A stretch of DNA of 32,204 nucleotides from Kordiimonadales bacterium (GCA_002401685.1 NVTU01000022.1:15565-47768), one strand, 5' to 3'; counted from the first letter of the stretch, positions 1 to 9,463 are shown. Program-made: numbers and translations. Notes: generated by a model not told the origin, from the letters alone.

Positions 1-89
1 AGTTTTTACGCTAGAATACCTTGCTCTGCCGGTACTTCAGTCTTATATGCTCGGCTAAGCAAATGAATACCTGACAAAAGTAGTATGAT

Positions 90-1238
90 ATGGACGATAC
101 ATTAAATAGCCTCGGCCTCAAAGGCGCGCCCGAAGATACCCGGGTTGTTGTTGCCATGTCTGGCGGCGTGGACAGTAGTGTTGCTGCTGCTTTGCTGAAA
201 GAGCAAGGCTACGATGTTGTTGGTATTACCTTGCAGCTTTATGATCACGGCGTTGCCGTACAGAAAAAAGGCAGCTGCTGCGCGGGGCAGGATATTCACG
301 ATGCTCGGCGCGTGGCTGAAAGCCTTGGTATTCCGCACTATGTGCTGGATTACGAAAACCGTTTTAAAGAGCAAGTGATGGAAGATTTCGCTGATAGCTA
401 TATCAGAGGCGAAACCCCGATCCCTTGTGTGCGCTGTAACCAGACAGTGAAATTTACTGATCTGCTTGCTACAGCACGTGATTTGGGCGCTGCATGCATG
501 GCGACAGGGCATTATGTTCAGCGCGTGCTCGGGGATGACGGCAAAGCCCATCTGAAGCGCGGCGCCGATAATGGCAAAGATCAAAGCTATTTCCTATTTG
601 CCTCGACGCAGGAGCAAATCGACTTTCTGCGTTTTCCCCTAGGCCATATGGACAAAAATGAGACCCGCCAGCACGCTGAACGCTTTGGCCTTGTGGTTGC
701 GGATAAGCCTGATAGTCAGGATATTTGTTTCGTGCCTGAAGGCGGCTATGTGAGCGTGATCGAACGCCTGCGCCCTGGCGCGATGGAGCCTGGTGATATT
801 GTTGATCTCGACGGCATTGTCCTTGGCCAGCATGGCGGCATTGTAAAATATACCATCGGCCAGCGCCGCGGAATTGGCATTGGCGGTACGGAAGAGCCGC
901 TTTATGTAGTGAAGCTCGACCCACGCAATAAGCGCGTGATCGTTGGCCCCAAAGCCGCGCTTGAGACCTGCGAAATCGGCGTCAAAGAGTTAAGCTGGAT
1001 CGGCGAAAATGTGCCAGCTGAAGGCTTGCCTGTAATTGCTAAAATTCGGTCCACGCGTCCTGGCGTGCCTGCAACCCTTTACCGGGAAGCCGAAGGGCTG
1101 GCTCGTATTGTTCTTCATGATCATGAAGAAGGTGTGTCACCGGGGCAAGCTGCTGTATTTTATGATGGTGATCGTCTGCTGGGTGGTGGCTGGATAAACA
1201 ACACCACAAGTGCAGACAGCAGAGTCGCCGCAATCTAG
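90..1238 (+). CDS. mnmA: tRNA-specific 2-thiouridylase MnmA
   Basis: MnmA thiolates U34 of the Lys, Glu and Gln tRNAs in the cytoplasm, taking sulfur from a persulfide relay and activating the base with ATP. The 382-residue length is usual for the family. The PP-loop SGGVDSS lies at residues 24-30. The catalytic cysteine pair is visible as Cys116 in CVRCN and Cys212 in DSQDICF. The GSCCAGQD block around residue 61 is typical of alphaproteobacterial members, and IGQRRGIG near residue 256 belongs to the central domain. No strong ribosome binding site precedes the ATG, so a slightly different start is possible. It stands alone on its strand, followed by 106 bases before the next gene. Assignment is firm. 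Confidence 0.97.
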   Translation: MDDTLNSLGLKGAPEDTRVVVAMSGGVDSSVAAALLKEQGYDVVGITLQLYDHGVAVQKKGSCCAGQDIHDARRVAESLGIPHYVLDYENRFKEQVMEDFADSYIRGETPIPCVRCNQTVKFTDLLATARDLGAACMATGHYVQRVLGDDGKAHLKRGADNGKDQSYFLFASTQEQIDFLRFPLGHMDKNETRQHAERFGLVVADKPDSQDICFVPEGGYVSVIERLRPGAMEPGDIVDLDGIVLGQHGGIVKYTIGQRRGIGIGGTEEPLYVVKLDPRNKRVIVGPKAALETCEIGVKELSWIGENVPAEGLPVIAKIRSTRPGVPATLYREAEGLARIVLHDHEEGVSPGQAAVFYDGDRLLGGGWINNTTSADSRVAAI

Positions 1239-1344
1239 GCACTTGCTGAGCGTGGGATCCCTATAGTAGTCGGCATAGCTAGGCCTTGAAAGGCGCTGTT
1301 AAAAAAAGCAGGGTGTATTCAGCAAAGTAATTTGAAGGCTCAAT

Positions 1345-2106
1345 ATGACCGATATACTTATCCCGCTGCCGTCTCGCGGCTTTGACCCTACTGAAGTTGC
1401 CGTGCCGTGGAAGGTTTTAACCAGCCTTGGCCATGATGTACATTTCACCACGCCGTGCGGCGATGCGGGCGAGGTCGACAGCAAGATGCTTAATGGCAAT
1501 AGCCTTGGCATTTTGAAGCCAGTTTTGATGGCGCGCCGCGATGCCGTGGCTGCCTACAGTGAAATGACGGCAGGCGACGCATTCCAAAACCCAAAGGCAT
1601 ACTCTGCCTTGAATAGCGATGATTACGGCGGCCTTCTTTTACCTGGAGGTCACGATAAGCCGGTACGGGAGTATCTGGAATCTGAGGTGTTGCAGCGGTT
1701 TGTTGCTACCTTTTTCGAATTAAAGAAACCTGTCGGGGCCATATGCCACGGGGTGGTTTTGATGGCACGTTGCACCAACCCTCAAACGGGAAAGTCCATC
1801 TTGCACGGGTATAAAACTACAGCACTGTTGGAAAAGCAGGAAAAGTTCGCCTATAACATGACCCGCTTATGGCTCGGCGATTATTACCTTACCTATCCTG
1901 GCATGACGGTGGAGGGTGAAGTGCGCGCCGTGCTTGCAGACCAAAGTGATTTCCAAGAAGGGCCGCCGCCGATGCTGCGTGATAGCCTAGAGAAAATGGG
2001 ACGGGGCTATACGGTGCTGGATCGACACTATTTGTCCGCACGGTGGCCAGGCGACGCATATAGCTTTTCTGTTGCATTCGATGCGCTTCTAAAAGCACAT
2101 CAATGA
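1345..2106 (+). CDS. DJ-1/PfpI family protein (type 1 glutamine amidotransferase-like)
   Basis: The 253-residue protein has the class I glutamine-amidotransferase-like fold of the DJ-1/PfpI superfamily. The nucleophile elbow is AICHGVV with Cys134-His135. An early acidic residue, Glu17 in PTEVAVPW, matches the glutamate that pairs with the cysteine in this family. The LLLPGGHDKP loop is at about 98-106. There is no signal peptide, so it is probably cytoplasmic. Relatives act as glyoxalase III/deglycase-like enzymes, chaperones or amidases, and the sequence does not decide among these. It converges with the methyltransferase gene 29 bases downstream, with no clear terminator between them. Confidence 0.85.
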   Translation: MTDILIPLPSRGFDPTEVAVPWKVLTSLGHDVHFTTPCGDAGEVDSKMLNGNSLGILKPVLMARRDAVAAYSEMTAGDAFQNPKAYSALNSDDYGGLLLPGGHDKPVREYLESEVLQRFVATFFELKKPVGAICHGVVLMARCTNPQTGKSILHGYKTTALLEKQEKFAYNMTRLWLGDYYLTYPGMTVEGEVRAVLADQSDFQEGPPPMLRDSLEKMGRGYTVLDRHYLSARWPGDAYSFSVAFDALLKAHQ

Positions 2107-2135
2107 AACGTTGCTTTGTTTAGAGCAGGGCGTCC

Positions 2136-3929
2136 TTAATCTTTACAGCACCACAGCTGGATCATGCCGTCAAAAACATCGCTATAGTCCGTCTCAAACG
2201 CATCCCAGTTTTCAAGATTGATCATGGCAGGGTCGTCAGGGAATTGTTCCTTGTAGAGGGCAATATATTCACCGCGCGGCACATCGAGGCCGATCACTCT
2301 TAGCCCTTGTGCGTCGAGCAGGTCCTTCACCTGCAGTGGTGTGAACCGTAATTCGTGGACATTAAAAATAAAATCATGCAGGCCGCTGGCGGAATAGAAT
2401 TCGCGACATGCAGCTACAGATTTGGCCGGGTGATCATCTGGCAGAGAGCGGATAAGCGCCCTGAATTGCCGTAGCCCTGCAATATCATCGGCGATCCGGT
2501 GTTCAGTTACGAGCGCTCTGCTGGCGATGACCGCAGCGCGGGCTCGCTCGCTGTAAAGCGCCAGAAAAAAGATACTGCTATCCTTGCTCACCTTCATAAG
2601 AGATGCCAGCCCTGCGGCAGGGTCGCGCATATGGTGGAGCACCCCAGTGCATACGATCAAGTCAAAGGAAGCGTCCCAATCCTTGACGGCCAATATATCA
2701 CCTTGGCCAAAATGGACATTGTCCATGCCGTGTTCTTGCGCCTTGCGGCTAGCGTATGCCAGGCTATTAGTGCTGAGATCCATGGCAAGAATATTTTGAG
2801 CATTGAGCCCTAAGCCCATTTGTACGACTTGCTCACCGGTGCCACATCCAGCGAACAGTATTTTGGCTGGCGTGTCAGTCACTGCAGGTAACGCAGATTG
2901 AGGGAAGCGTGATTCCAAATGCTGCCTCAACGACAATGCTTTAGCTGGTAACTTGGTCGTTTGCCAGCGAGGATATGGGTAGCTTTCATACTGTGCGCCA
3001 ATGGCGTTGGAGAATGGGTCAGTCACAGGCGATAGGGTGTGCAGACTTTGCTTGAGGAAGGCTTCTTGGCACGGGGCCAAAAACTGCGTTTTCCATATTA
3101 ACTGCGCCCATGCTGGCCATTTTTCGGCCTCCGTCATCAGGTAATTTAGATCCTCCGGATCGCAAGACCCAAGAGTGCTCCAAAGCGGCTCGTAAGAAGC
3201 GATTATGGCCAAATCAATAACGTGAGCGTCGCGTATGTTTGCGAGTACCGACGCCTTCAGCGCGGCTATGGCAGAAACTTCGGCTTCTTGTACATCATAT
3301 ATATATTCAGTGTTAAAACACTGGCCTGAAATCACGGTTAAAAGGTTCGTGAAATTATCGAGGAAATAGGTGCTTGCGGTAACGTCTGCGCTCCATTCAA
3401 ACAGAAAATGCCTGCGCAACTGTGTTAGAAATCGTTCAATCTGAGGAGATATGGCAATCGCTTTGGTTGCGACAAGCAGGAATAATCTGTCGTCTAAAAC
3501 CCCAGCGAGGTGGCTCTCACCTTCAGTTTGCAAGGCGTCATCCATTATTTCAGTTGGCTCTGTGGTTTCCAGTAGCTCGATAAAACTGTTAAGCGCCGCG
3601 TGGTTCTTGCTCTGATTGCTAAGCACCATGGCCAGAGCTTGGGTGTTCTGGCGCTGCTTGTCGCTGATCGCAGCATCGGCCATAGCATCCGTTACGTGCC
3701 GCGGCAGCGTATAGCCGGTAGTGCAGGATAATACATCAAATAAGGCGGCCTGAATGTCTGTGTTGTTTGGCGCAACACTGAAGGCTTCAAGGAGTAAGGC
3801 GAGGCTCTCCTTATAGAGCCCGGAAGCGAGTGCTTCACTCCCTTTTGTTAACAGGTCCCCAGCAATCGTGCCTTGTTCAGTAGCCGAGGTTTTGGGGATT
3901 GCATTCAAAGGAGCCTGCATTGTGGACAT
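2136..3929 (-). CDS. Large class I SAM-dependent methyltransferase with helical/TPR-like N-terminal region
   Basis: A 597-residue protein. Residues 20-70 look like a TPR unit (GLYKESLALLLEAFSVAPNN), followed by a long helical region to about 300. YESYPYPRW at 314-322 precedes the methyltransferase domain. SAM-binding motif I, ILFAGCGTGEQ, is at 357-367; the acidic post-I residue is in AMDLS; TGVLHHMRDP is at 428-437. A C-terminal region follows to the end. The family (a TPR region fused to a Methyltransf_11/12-type domain) is widespread in Proteobacteria, often without a known substrate. It may modify a protein or glycan, but this is not shown. The ATG is preceded by a short TTAGGA element. 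It is divergent from the TetR gene at 4199 across 269 bases. Confidence 0.8.
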   Translation of the reverse strand: MSTMQAPLNAIPKTSATEQGTIAGDLLTKGSEALASGLYKESLALLLEAFSVAPNNTDIQAALFDVLSCTTGYTLPRHVTDAMADAAISDKQRQNTQALAMVLSNQSKNHAALNSFIELLETTEPTEIMDDALQTEGESHLAGVLDDRLFLLVATKAIAISPQIERFLTQLRRHFLFEWSADVTASTYFLDNFTNLLTVISGQCFNTEYIYDVQEAEVSAIAALKASVLANIRDAHVIDLAIIASYEPLWSTLGSCDPEDLNYLMTEAEKWPAWAQLIWKTQFLAPCQEAFLKQSLHTLSPVTDPFSNAIGAQYESYPYPRWQTTKLPAKALSLRQHLESRFPQSALPAVTDTPAKILFAGCGTGEQVVQMGLGLNAQNILAMDLSTNSLAYASRKAQEHGMDNVHFGQGDILAVKDWDASFDLIVCTGVLHHMRDPAAGLASLMKVSKDSSIFFLALYSERARAAVIASRALVTEHRIADDIAGLRQFRALIRSLPDDHPAKSVAACREFYSASGLHDFIFNVHELRFTPLQVKDLLDAQGLRVIGLDVPRGEYIALYKEQFPDDPAMINLENWDAFETDYSDVFDGMIQLWCCKD

Positions 3930-4198
3930 ATCCTAATAATTTTCTGAAGAATTGATTAACTATAAACACCATGGTGTAAAAAAATGAAGTAATGGTTACG
4001 ATATTCTGAAAGTAAAATCGTTTTTCTAGTAATTTTCCTGATGTGACCAAGTGCAGCCTATGTTTTTTTGAGAGCGGAAGGGGACTGGGGGCAGTATGGT
4101 CAAGGCGTGGCAGGGTAAACTGACAAGGTTCAAAAAATTTTAGATGTTTTTTGTGCCTAATCCAGATAGAATTTGTTGCATAGAAAACGGGGCACAAA

Positions 4199-4795
4199 GT
4201 GGCAGATGTAGCAGTAAGAAAACGACTGAACCCAGCGGCGCGCAAACAACAATTGTTGGAAGCCGCGATTGAGCTATTCGCAGAGCAGGGAATTGGTGAA
4301 GCCAAGCACGCAGATATTGCCCGCAGTGTTGGCATTTCGACAGCCGCGACATTTGTGTATTTCCCAACACGGGAAGCGTTGTTGAATGATGTGGTGGAAG
4401 AGATTGGCCGGTATTATCTGGCAATGTTTGAGGGGCTTGAGCCGCACACAGGCGGGGCTGCAGAAATTTTGAAGCAGTTAGCAGGACGATCAATGTCTAC
4501 CAACGAGCAGCGGCCCAATTATATGCGAGTTTGGCTTGGATGGAGCACGCGCTTCGATAGTGGATTGCGGTCTAAGTATCTCCACTTTCAAGAGCAAATG
4601 CTTAGTAAATTGAGCGAAGTGTTGTGGGCGTGCGAGGACAGTATTTCCCGCGAAAACCGCGATGATGCCCGCATTTTGATGTCTGCGGCACAGGCGCTTT
4701 CGTTGATGAAGATTGACGGCGAACCTGAGGAAAAATTAGCCAGGTTTACGGATCATACGATCAATGTTGTTTTGGCTTACAATCACAAAGATTGA
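4199..4795 (+). CDS. TetR/AcrR family transcriptional regulator
   Basis: A 198-residue one-component repressor-like protein. The N-terminal helix-turn-helix has the family pattern: RKQQLLEAAIELFAEQGIG, then HADIARSVGISTAATFVYF at about residues 39-57, then the TREALL segment. The C-terminal ligand-binding half is helical and diverged; the WLGWSTRF stretch recalls BetI-like members, but this is weak. The start is GTG, preceded by ACGGGG. It is divergent from the methyltransferase gene and convergent with the osmC-like gene. Either the methyltransferase or itself could be its target. Ligand unknown. Confidence 0.9.
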   Translation: MADVAVRKRLNPAARKQQLLEAAIELFAEQGIGEAKHADIARSVGISTAATFVYFPTREALLNDVVEEIGRYYLAMFEGLEPHTGGAAEILKQLAGRSMSTNEQRPNYMRVWLGWSTRFDSGLRSKYLHFQEQMLSKLSEVLWACEDSISRENRDDARILMSAAQALSLMKIDGEPEEKLARFTDHTINVVLAYNHKD

Positions 4796-4834
4796 GCTGT
4801 TTCTTGACGAGCTGCTGTGGTGCTAGGTGGCTGC

Positions 4835-5308
4835 CTAGGATAGTTGAGATATCGTAGCTTTATGCCCCACCGGGAAGTTCAGCGAATTTGCAATGAAGCA
4901 CATTTTGTTGGCCTTTTGGTGCGCCGCCATCGCTTTTTTGGTGCATGATCCCGCTGCAATCACTACTTCCGGGTACAGCGTTATCGCGGTAAACCTCCCG
5001 CTACCATCTGATGTTTCTTCCAATTGACCCTGAGCATTATCTTTATAGCCCGTCACAGTGACACCTGAGACGGCACATAGATGCAGATACCATAGCATAT
5101 GGCAGCTGGACACTGAGGCCACGAACATGTCTTCCGGGTTATGGCAGGCTGGGTCACCAAGAAATGTGGGATCAGAGGAGCCTGCAATCGTGGGTTTTCC
5201 AGCAATAGAAACATTGTAAGATCGTTCGAAACTCTTGTAAGTTTTGGTGCCGTGTTCGCCCGCGCCGGTCCAATTGATTTGAGCTGTATATGTGTGTGTC
5301 TTTGCCAT
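4835..5308 (-). CDS. OsmC family peroxiredoxin
   Basis: A 157-residue OsmC/Ohr superfamily protein that reduces organic hydroperoxides with a reactive cysteine pair. The first cysteine, Cys69, is in ASVSSCHMLWYLHL at the start of the central helix. The second is Cys137 in KANKMCFIANSL near the end. The PACHNPEDMFVAS segment ahead of the first cysteine is typical. It resembles YhfA/OsmC-like members more than Ohr. The start has a clear AAGGAA eleven bases upstream and a good promoter at 5337-5364. It ends facing the TetR gene and is likely its own transcription unit. Confidence 0.9.
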   Translation of the reverse strand: MAKTHTYTAQINWTGAGEHGTKTYKSFERSYNVSIAGKPTIAGSSDPTFLGDPACHNPEDMFVASVSSCHMLWYLHLCAVSGVTVTGYKDNAQGQLEETSDGSGRFTAITLYPEVVIAAGSCTKKAMAAHQKANKMCFIANSLNFPVGHKATISQLS

Positions 5309-5336
5309 TGCTCATTTCCTTGACGTTTAAACAGCC

Positions 5337-5364
5337 ACATTAGCTTCGTAACTGGTCTAGTCAA
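5337..5364 (-). promoter_or_regulatory. Putative sigma-70-type promoter of the osmC-like gene
   Basis: On the minus strand, TTGACT (5364-5359) is followed after 16 bases by TAATGT (5342-5337), close to the -35/-10 consensus. Transcription would start near 5330, giving a leader of about 20 bases that carries the AAGGAA ribosome binding site. Read by eye only. Confidence 0.5.
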
Positions 5365-5406
5365 TTTGGCTTTCTCTATGCCAAGAAAAAGCCCGGTTTT
5401 ACGCTA

Positions 5407-5440
5407 AGAAAAAGCCCCGGAAATTTCTCCCCGAGGCTTT
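5407..5440 (-). terminator. Intrinsic terminator of the S41 protease gene or read-through region
   Basis: AAGCCCCGG (5412-5420) pairs with CCGAGGCTT (5431-5439) to give a 9-bp stem with one G-T pair. On the minus strand the stem is followed by a run of T (complement of 5407-5411). It lies 24 bases after the stop of the large S41 protease on the same strand. The plus strand also has a T-run after the stem (5440-5447), so it may work both ways. Confidence 0.75.
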
Positions 5441-5462
5441 GTTTTTTGATGTGCCGTGGCGC

Positions 5463-8400
5463 TTACTTGCCGACTTCGGTTGGCATCGCCGGGGCCTCTC
5501 GCAGCTTGATTGGCTTATACGTTTCTAGCTGAGATAATACTTCCTGTACGCCGCGTTCAAGCTGGGTGTCGCGTCCCGCGTTTACCGCTAATGGATCGAG
5601 GCCCACTTCAATGTCGGGCGCGGTGCCTTCGTTCTCGATGCGCCATTCGCCTTCAGGCGTGAAGAAGCGGAAGTAAGGAACGGTTAGGAAACCGCCGTCG
5701 ATCAAACCTGGGTTGGCTGAAATTCCGATCAGGCCGCCCCATGTGGTTTTGCCGATAAGCTTGCCGAGTTTCATACGTTTGAAGGCATACGGCAGGAAGT
5801 CACCACCAGAACCTGCGTCCTGATCAATAAGCATTACTTTCGGGCCATAAACCGCACTGCCAGGCGTATCAAAGATCATGCCGTCGCGGTCTTTCCAGCT
5901 GGAAAGATACTGGCGTGAAAGCACATCCGTAATATAATTCGCAGCCTGACCGCCACCATTTTGGCGTTCGTCGATCACCATGCCGGCTTTGTCAGTTTGC
6001 GCGAAATACATGCGGTTAAAATAGGTGTAACCACCGCCTGCCGTATTAGGCAGATAAACATACCCAACTTTGCCGTCTGATAGCTCATCTACTTTCTTGC
6101 GGTTGCTTTCTACCCATTCCCAGTGACGAAGCTGGCCTTCGTTTGCGACAGGTTCGACAACAATATCCTTGGCGTTCTCGGCATTGCCGTCACTGCTAAC
6201 GCTTAGGGTAACTTGCTTGCCGACAGTGCCTGCAAAATGGGCGTAAATATTGTCATTGGCCGCAAGTGCTGTGCCGTTTACAGCATGAATATAATCACCT
6301 GTTTTGGCACCGATGCCGGGCGCCGCTAGCGGTGCTTTCAGGAACGGATTCCATTTCTCACCAGTAAAGATTTCGCCAATACGGTATTTCCCGTTCTCGA
6401 TGCGCAGATTTGCACCAAGCAAGCCTGTGTTGGAGCGTGGGTCGCGGAATTGGTCGCCGCCGCCTGTGCGGTTGTGGCCAACCTGTTGCTCTGAAATCAG
6501 ATCAACCAGTATGGTGTTTAATTCGGCACGCGTACCAGCATGGGCAACAAGAGGCTGGTACTTTCTATACATAGCGTCCCAGTCAAGGCCGTGCATGCCT
6601 GCGTCGTAGAAATACTGCTTCTGCAAGCGCCATACTTCGTCGAATATCTGCGCCCATTCCTCCTGCGGTGTAATGAAGGCACGTACGTCACCCGTTTTAA
6701 CCGGCTTAGTCTCTACAGATTTTCCAGCCTTGCCAGACTTCAAGTTGCCACCTGGTGTGACCACCAAAATGGTTTTGCGGTCTTCCGAGAAGGTATAACC
6801 TTGAATGCGCTCCATCGCAGTTTTAGCTTTTTTCGATTTGAAATCGAACCGTTTTAGCGTGGCCGTGAACGGCGTGCGGGACGGCTCGTTGCTGATGCCG
6901 GGCTGTGTAAATTCCATGAAGAATAAAGCGCCGTCACTAGCAACATTCAGTGAACCATATGAACGCTCAGCCACGGGCAGGGCAACCATGCGGTCACTTA
7001 GGCCCTCTAGATCAACCTTGGTGGTTTTTGGTTTTTTCTTTTTGTCGTCTTTTTTGTCTTTTTTAGCATCGGTTTTATCGCCGTTGCCATTGCCATTGTC
7101 ATCGCCGTTTTTGTCTTTGGCATCCTTTTCGTCGCCGTCTTTTTCATCAGATTTTTCAGATGTATCTTTTTCGTCCCCGGCTTTTGGCAACAATGGTGAT
7201 TTGCCGTCTGCTGCGAGAACAAGCGCGTAGAGGCCAAAGCGGCGCGGCTTTTCCTGTGTAGACATATCAAGTCCAACAGCGGTTGACCCGGCGTTGGTGG
7301 ATGCCGCAAAATACAGATACTTGCCGTCCGGGCTGAAAGCAGGCGATGCGGCGTGGCTCATGCCGTCGGTGATTAGCGTATGTTCTTTGGTCTCGAAACT
7401 ATAAAGATACACATCACTGAACAGGTTTGAACGTGCCTTGGTGTAGGCCATCCATTTGCCGCCAGGCGCCATGCTGATGTTCACTCCGTTACGGCGGTTG
7501 TCTGTATAGATTTTTGTGCTATCCCCAGATTCCATATCTAGTGAAAAGACATTCAGGTGGTTATCACCGTAGATGATCTTGCTGCCGTCGCCTTCCCAGG
7601 ATGCAATGGTATAATCAGCACCGCCGAGCTCGTAGGTGCGTTTCACTTTGCCTTTTTGGTCTGCAACAACCAATTGGCCTTTGCGTTCTTTATCAGACAA
7701 GTACGCAATTTCGCCGCCTTGTGGAGACCAAGTTGCGTTACTTTCCTTAACGCCAGAGGTTTTGTTCAGGTTGCGTGTGGTGCCGTCTTTCAGCGGAACG
7801 GTGAACACATCACCGCGCGCGGTTACAAGGGCGCGCTTACCTGTTGGTGATAACCCGATATTGGTCAGGTTCCGCATTGAATTTTTCCACTGCGGGCGTT
7901 GCTCAGGAAGGTCAGGGCGGATCGTTATGCTAATCTCTTTGGTGCGACCGCGGCGGGTATCGAGTTCCTTGATACGGCCTTCCGTAGTGGCGTAAATGAT
8001 CGTGCGCCCATCTGATTTGGCGGATGCGATATCCCACGTTGTTTCTTTTGTGATCTGCTCAACGGATTTCTTGCCGCTGTCATAATGCCAGATGTTCTTG
8101 GTGCCGCTGCGGTCACTGATGAAATAGACGTCGCCGCCAGCCCACATTGGGTTGGTATCAGAGGCGCGCACGTGCGGTACTTCTTCCAGCTCGCCTTTCA
8201 CGGGGTCGATGATCCAAATAGGCGGAACCGAACCGCCTCTGTGGTTGCGCCAGCCGCTCGAGCCCCGGTGGGCTACGTTATAGGGCTGGTAGGCGAGGCG
8301 TTCGCCTTTGCTGTCCCAGGCTGCGTCCATGACAACGGCGTCCATAACCTTGGTCGGCAAGCCGCCCTCAGCGGAGATATGCCAAGCTTGGGCGCTACGA

Positions 8401-8804
8401 CCCACGCGCATTTCGCGGCGCGAGGTAAATAGCACGCTTTTGCCGTCTGGTGTCCAGCCAACGGCTGTGTCACCGCCAGGGTGGAATGTTAGGCGTGTTG
8501 GTTGCCCGCCTTCTGTTGGGACTGTGTAAACATCAAGATTACCGTCATACACGGCTGAGAATGCAATTGTTTTGCCGTCTGGCGAGAAAACCGGACGGCC
8601 TTCCTGTGCCTGACGCGAGGTGAGCCGTTGCGTATTACCGCCTGTGCGGTCTGCTGTCCAAATGTCACCGGCATAGCTGAAGGCTATTTTTTTATCGGAA
8701 ACTGTCGGGTTTTTCAAAAGCAGAGTTTCTGCCGACACGGCACTTCCTGCAACAGCCGCCAGTGTAATGGCAATGGCTGTTGTTTTGAGTAATCTTGATA
8801 TCAT
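5463..8804 (-). CDS. Tricorn protease-like S41 family peptidase, exported
   Basis: A 1113-residue protein with the tricorn plan. A signal peptide (residues 1-25, ending AVSA) is followed by WD40-like beta-propeller repeats to about 520 (repeated SPDGK motifs). A lysine/aspartate-rich linker covers about 542-596. The C-terminal core contains a PDZ-like region (about 790-880) and the S41 catalytic domain. The nucleophile is Ser999 in DQDAGSGGD. Glu1057 in RIENEG and His777 in VGHNRTGGGD match the other tricorn catalytic positions. It would degrade peptides in the periplasm, as bacterial tricorn homologues do. The start has a strong GGGAGGA site. A sister S9 peptidase lies 2 kb away beyond a permease. 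The family is certain; substrates are not known. Confidence 0.93.
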   Translation of the reverse strand: MISRLLKTTAIAITLAAVAGSAVSAETLLLKNPTVSDKKIAFSYAGDIWTADRTGGNTQRLTSRQAQEGRPVFSPDGKTIAFSAVYDGNLDVYTVPTEGGQPTRLTFHPGGDTAVGWTPDGKSVLFTSRREMRVGRSAQAWHISAEGGLPTKVMDAVVMDAAWDSKGERLAYQPYNVAHRGSSGWRNHRGGSVPPIWIIDPVKGELEEVPHVRASDTNPMWAGGDVYFISDRSGTKNIWHYDSGKKSVEQITKETTWDIASAKSDGRTIIYATTEGRIKELDTRRGRTKEISITIRPDLPEQRPQWKNSMRNLTNIGLSPTGKRALVTARGDVFTVPLKDGTTRNLNKTSGVKESNATWSPQGGEIAYLSDKERKGQLVVADQKGKVKRTYELGGADYTIASWEGDGSKIIYGDNHLNVFSLDMESGDSTKIYTDNRRNGVNISMAPGGKWMAYTKARSNLFSDVYLYSFETKEHTLITDGMSHAASPAFSPDGKYLYFAASTNAGSTAVGLDMSTQEKPRRFGLYALVLAADGKSPLLPKAGDEKDTSEKSDEKDGDEKDAKDKNGDDNGNGNGDKTDAKKDKKDDKKKKPKTTKVDLEGLSDRMVALPVAERSYGSLNVASDGALFFMEFTQPGISNEPSRTPFTATLKRFDFKSKKAKTAMERIQGYTFSEDRKTILVVTPGGNLKSGKAGKSVETKPVKTGDVRAFITPQEEWAQIFDEVWRLQKQYFYDAGMHGLDWDAMYRKYQPLVAHAGTRAELNTILVDLISEQQVGHNRTGGGDQFRDPRSNTGLLGANLRIENGKYRIGEIFTGEKWNPFLKAPLAAPGIGAKTGDYIHAVNGTALAANDNIYAHFAGTVGKQVTLSVSSDGNAENAKDIVVEPVANEGQLRHWEWVESNRKKVDELSDGKVGYVYLPNTAGGGYTYFNRMYFAQTDKAGMVIDERQNGGGQAANYITDVLSRQYLSSWKDRDGMIFDTPGSAVYGPKVMLIDQDAGSGGDFLPYAFKRMKLGKLIGKTTWGGLIGISANPGLIDGGFLTVPYFRFFTPEGEWRIENEGTAPDIEVGLDPLAVNAGRDTQLERGVQEVLSQLETYKPIKLREAPAMPTEVGK

Positions 8805-9193
8805 GCTGTCCTCCCAAATTAAAGGCGTCGACTACTGCAGGTCTCTATGCGGCAGCGCGCCTTTTTAGTTGTTTATTTGATCGAGTTTTTCCACTTGACG
8901 CATGCTCCAAAAATCATCAGGCAGCGCCCGGTGGTAATACCGGGGAATTCAAAGGCTTACGGGCTTCGCTGTCAAGCAATCATGTGGCAGCATGTGCTTT
9001 ATTTGCGCTGAACGCCGTGCCAAAGGCACAGTTTTTTGCGTGCTCAAAAATATTTTGTCCCTGATCCGTAAAAACCAACTTGACGGTTTCCTGTGGGCCT
9101 CGTATACCGGCGCAGCTTTCAGCGGCTGTGTACCCCTAGTATTGAGTAAGTGCAAACGCGTTGAAGCAACCTTTAGAACCTAGTGTTCATTGT
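8805..9193. other. Intergenic region between the S41 protease and tRNA-Met
   Basis: This stretch of 389 bases has no convincing gene. Short open frames lack ribosome binding sites and recognisable protein sequence. It should hold the minus-strand promoter of the S41 protease (its GGGAGGA site is at the left edge) and the plus-strand promoter of the tRNA; a good candidate for the latter is at 9080-9108. Nothing else was recognised. Confidence 0.6.
9080..9108 (+). promoter_or_regulatory. Putative promoter of tRNA-Met
   Basis: TTGACG (9080-9085) and TATACC (9103-9108) are separated by 17 bases, a good sigma-70-type pair. Transcription would start near 9115, leaving a leader of about 80 bases to be removed during tRNA processing. 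No closer pair of this quality was seen before the tRNA. Confidence 0.4.
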
Positions 9194-9270
9194 GGCCGAG
9201 TAGCTCAGCTGGTTAGAGCAGCGGAATCATAATCCGCGTGTCGGGGGTTCGAGTCCCTCCTCGGCTACCA
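9194..9270 (+). tRNA. tRNA-Met (CAT anticodon, elongator type)
   Basis: The 77 bases fold as a full cloverleaf. The acceptor GGCCGAG pairs with CTCGGCT with one G-T pair. The D arm is GCTC/GAGC, the anticodon stem is GCGGA/TCCGC, and the loop is ATCATAA giving anticodon CAT. The T arm has GGGGGTTCGAGTCCCTC, and CCA is encoded. The body matches the elongator tRNA-Met pattern of alphaproteobacteria. A CAT anticodon can also mark the lysidine-modified Ile tRNA, but the sequence is closer to elongator Met. The 7-bp acceptor with a pairing first base argues against initiator tRNA. Confidence 0.93.
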
Positions 9271-9284
9271 ATTATAAACCCTGC

Positions 9285-9310
9285 GACCCCATCGGTTCGT
9301 GGGGTTTTCT
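9285..9310 (+). terminator. Intrinsic terminator after tRNA-Met
   Basis: ACCCCA (9286-9291) pairs with TGGGGT (9300-9305), extendable by a G-T pair, with an 8-base loop and a following TTTTCTTTTC tract. It begins 15 bases after the tRNA and separates it from the permease gene. Confidence 0.8.
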
Positions 9311-9463
9311 TTTCTATCATTGGTTTGGACTCGGTTTTCTTGCTGGTCTTGTGTTCACTTGTGCACACTATTAACTTCTTGCACCCACCTTTTTATTGGC
9401 TACCGTTACCTGTTAGGGGGCCGCTGGTGCGCTTTTTGTGGCGCTCCAAAGTAGGGGCTTTGC

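Noticed and set aside
469-924. 151-codon minus-strand frame inside mnmA
   Set aside because: Antisense to highly conserved MnmA sequence; composition is that of a shadow frame.
5381-5420. Direct repeat AAGAAAAAGCCC(C)GG before the osmC-like gene
   Set aside because: Two copies of 14-15 bases next to a terminator; likely a local duplication of the T-run and stem arm, with no sign of a mobile element.
6805-7230. 141-codon plus-strand frame rich in Ser, Leu and Phe
   Set aside because: It is the complement of the Lys/Asp-rich linker of the S41 protease; the low-complexity run is an effect of codon composition.
8795-9064. 89-codon plus-strand frame in the region before the tRNA
   Set aside because: No ribosome binding site, no recognisable sequence, and it starts inside the S41 gene end; treated as non-coding.
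9194-9270. Possibility that the CAT-anticodon tRNA is lysidine-type tRNA-Ile
   Set aside because: The body sequence fits elongator tRNA-Met of alphaproteobacteria better; tRNAscan-SE with an Ile2 model would settle it.
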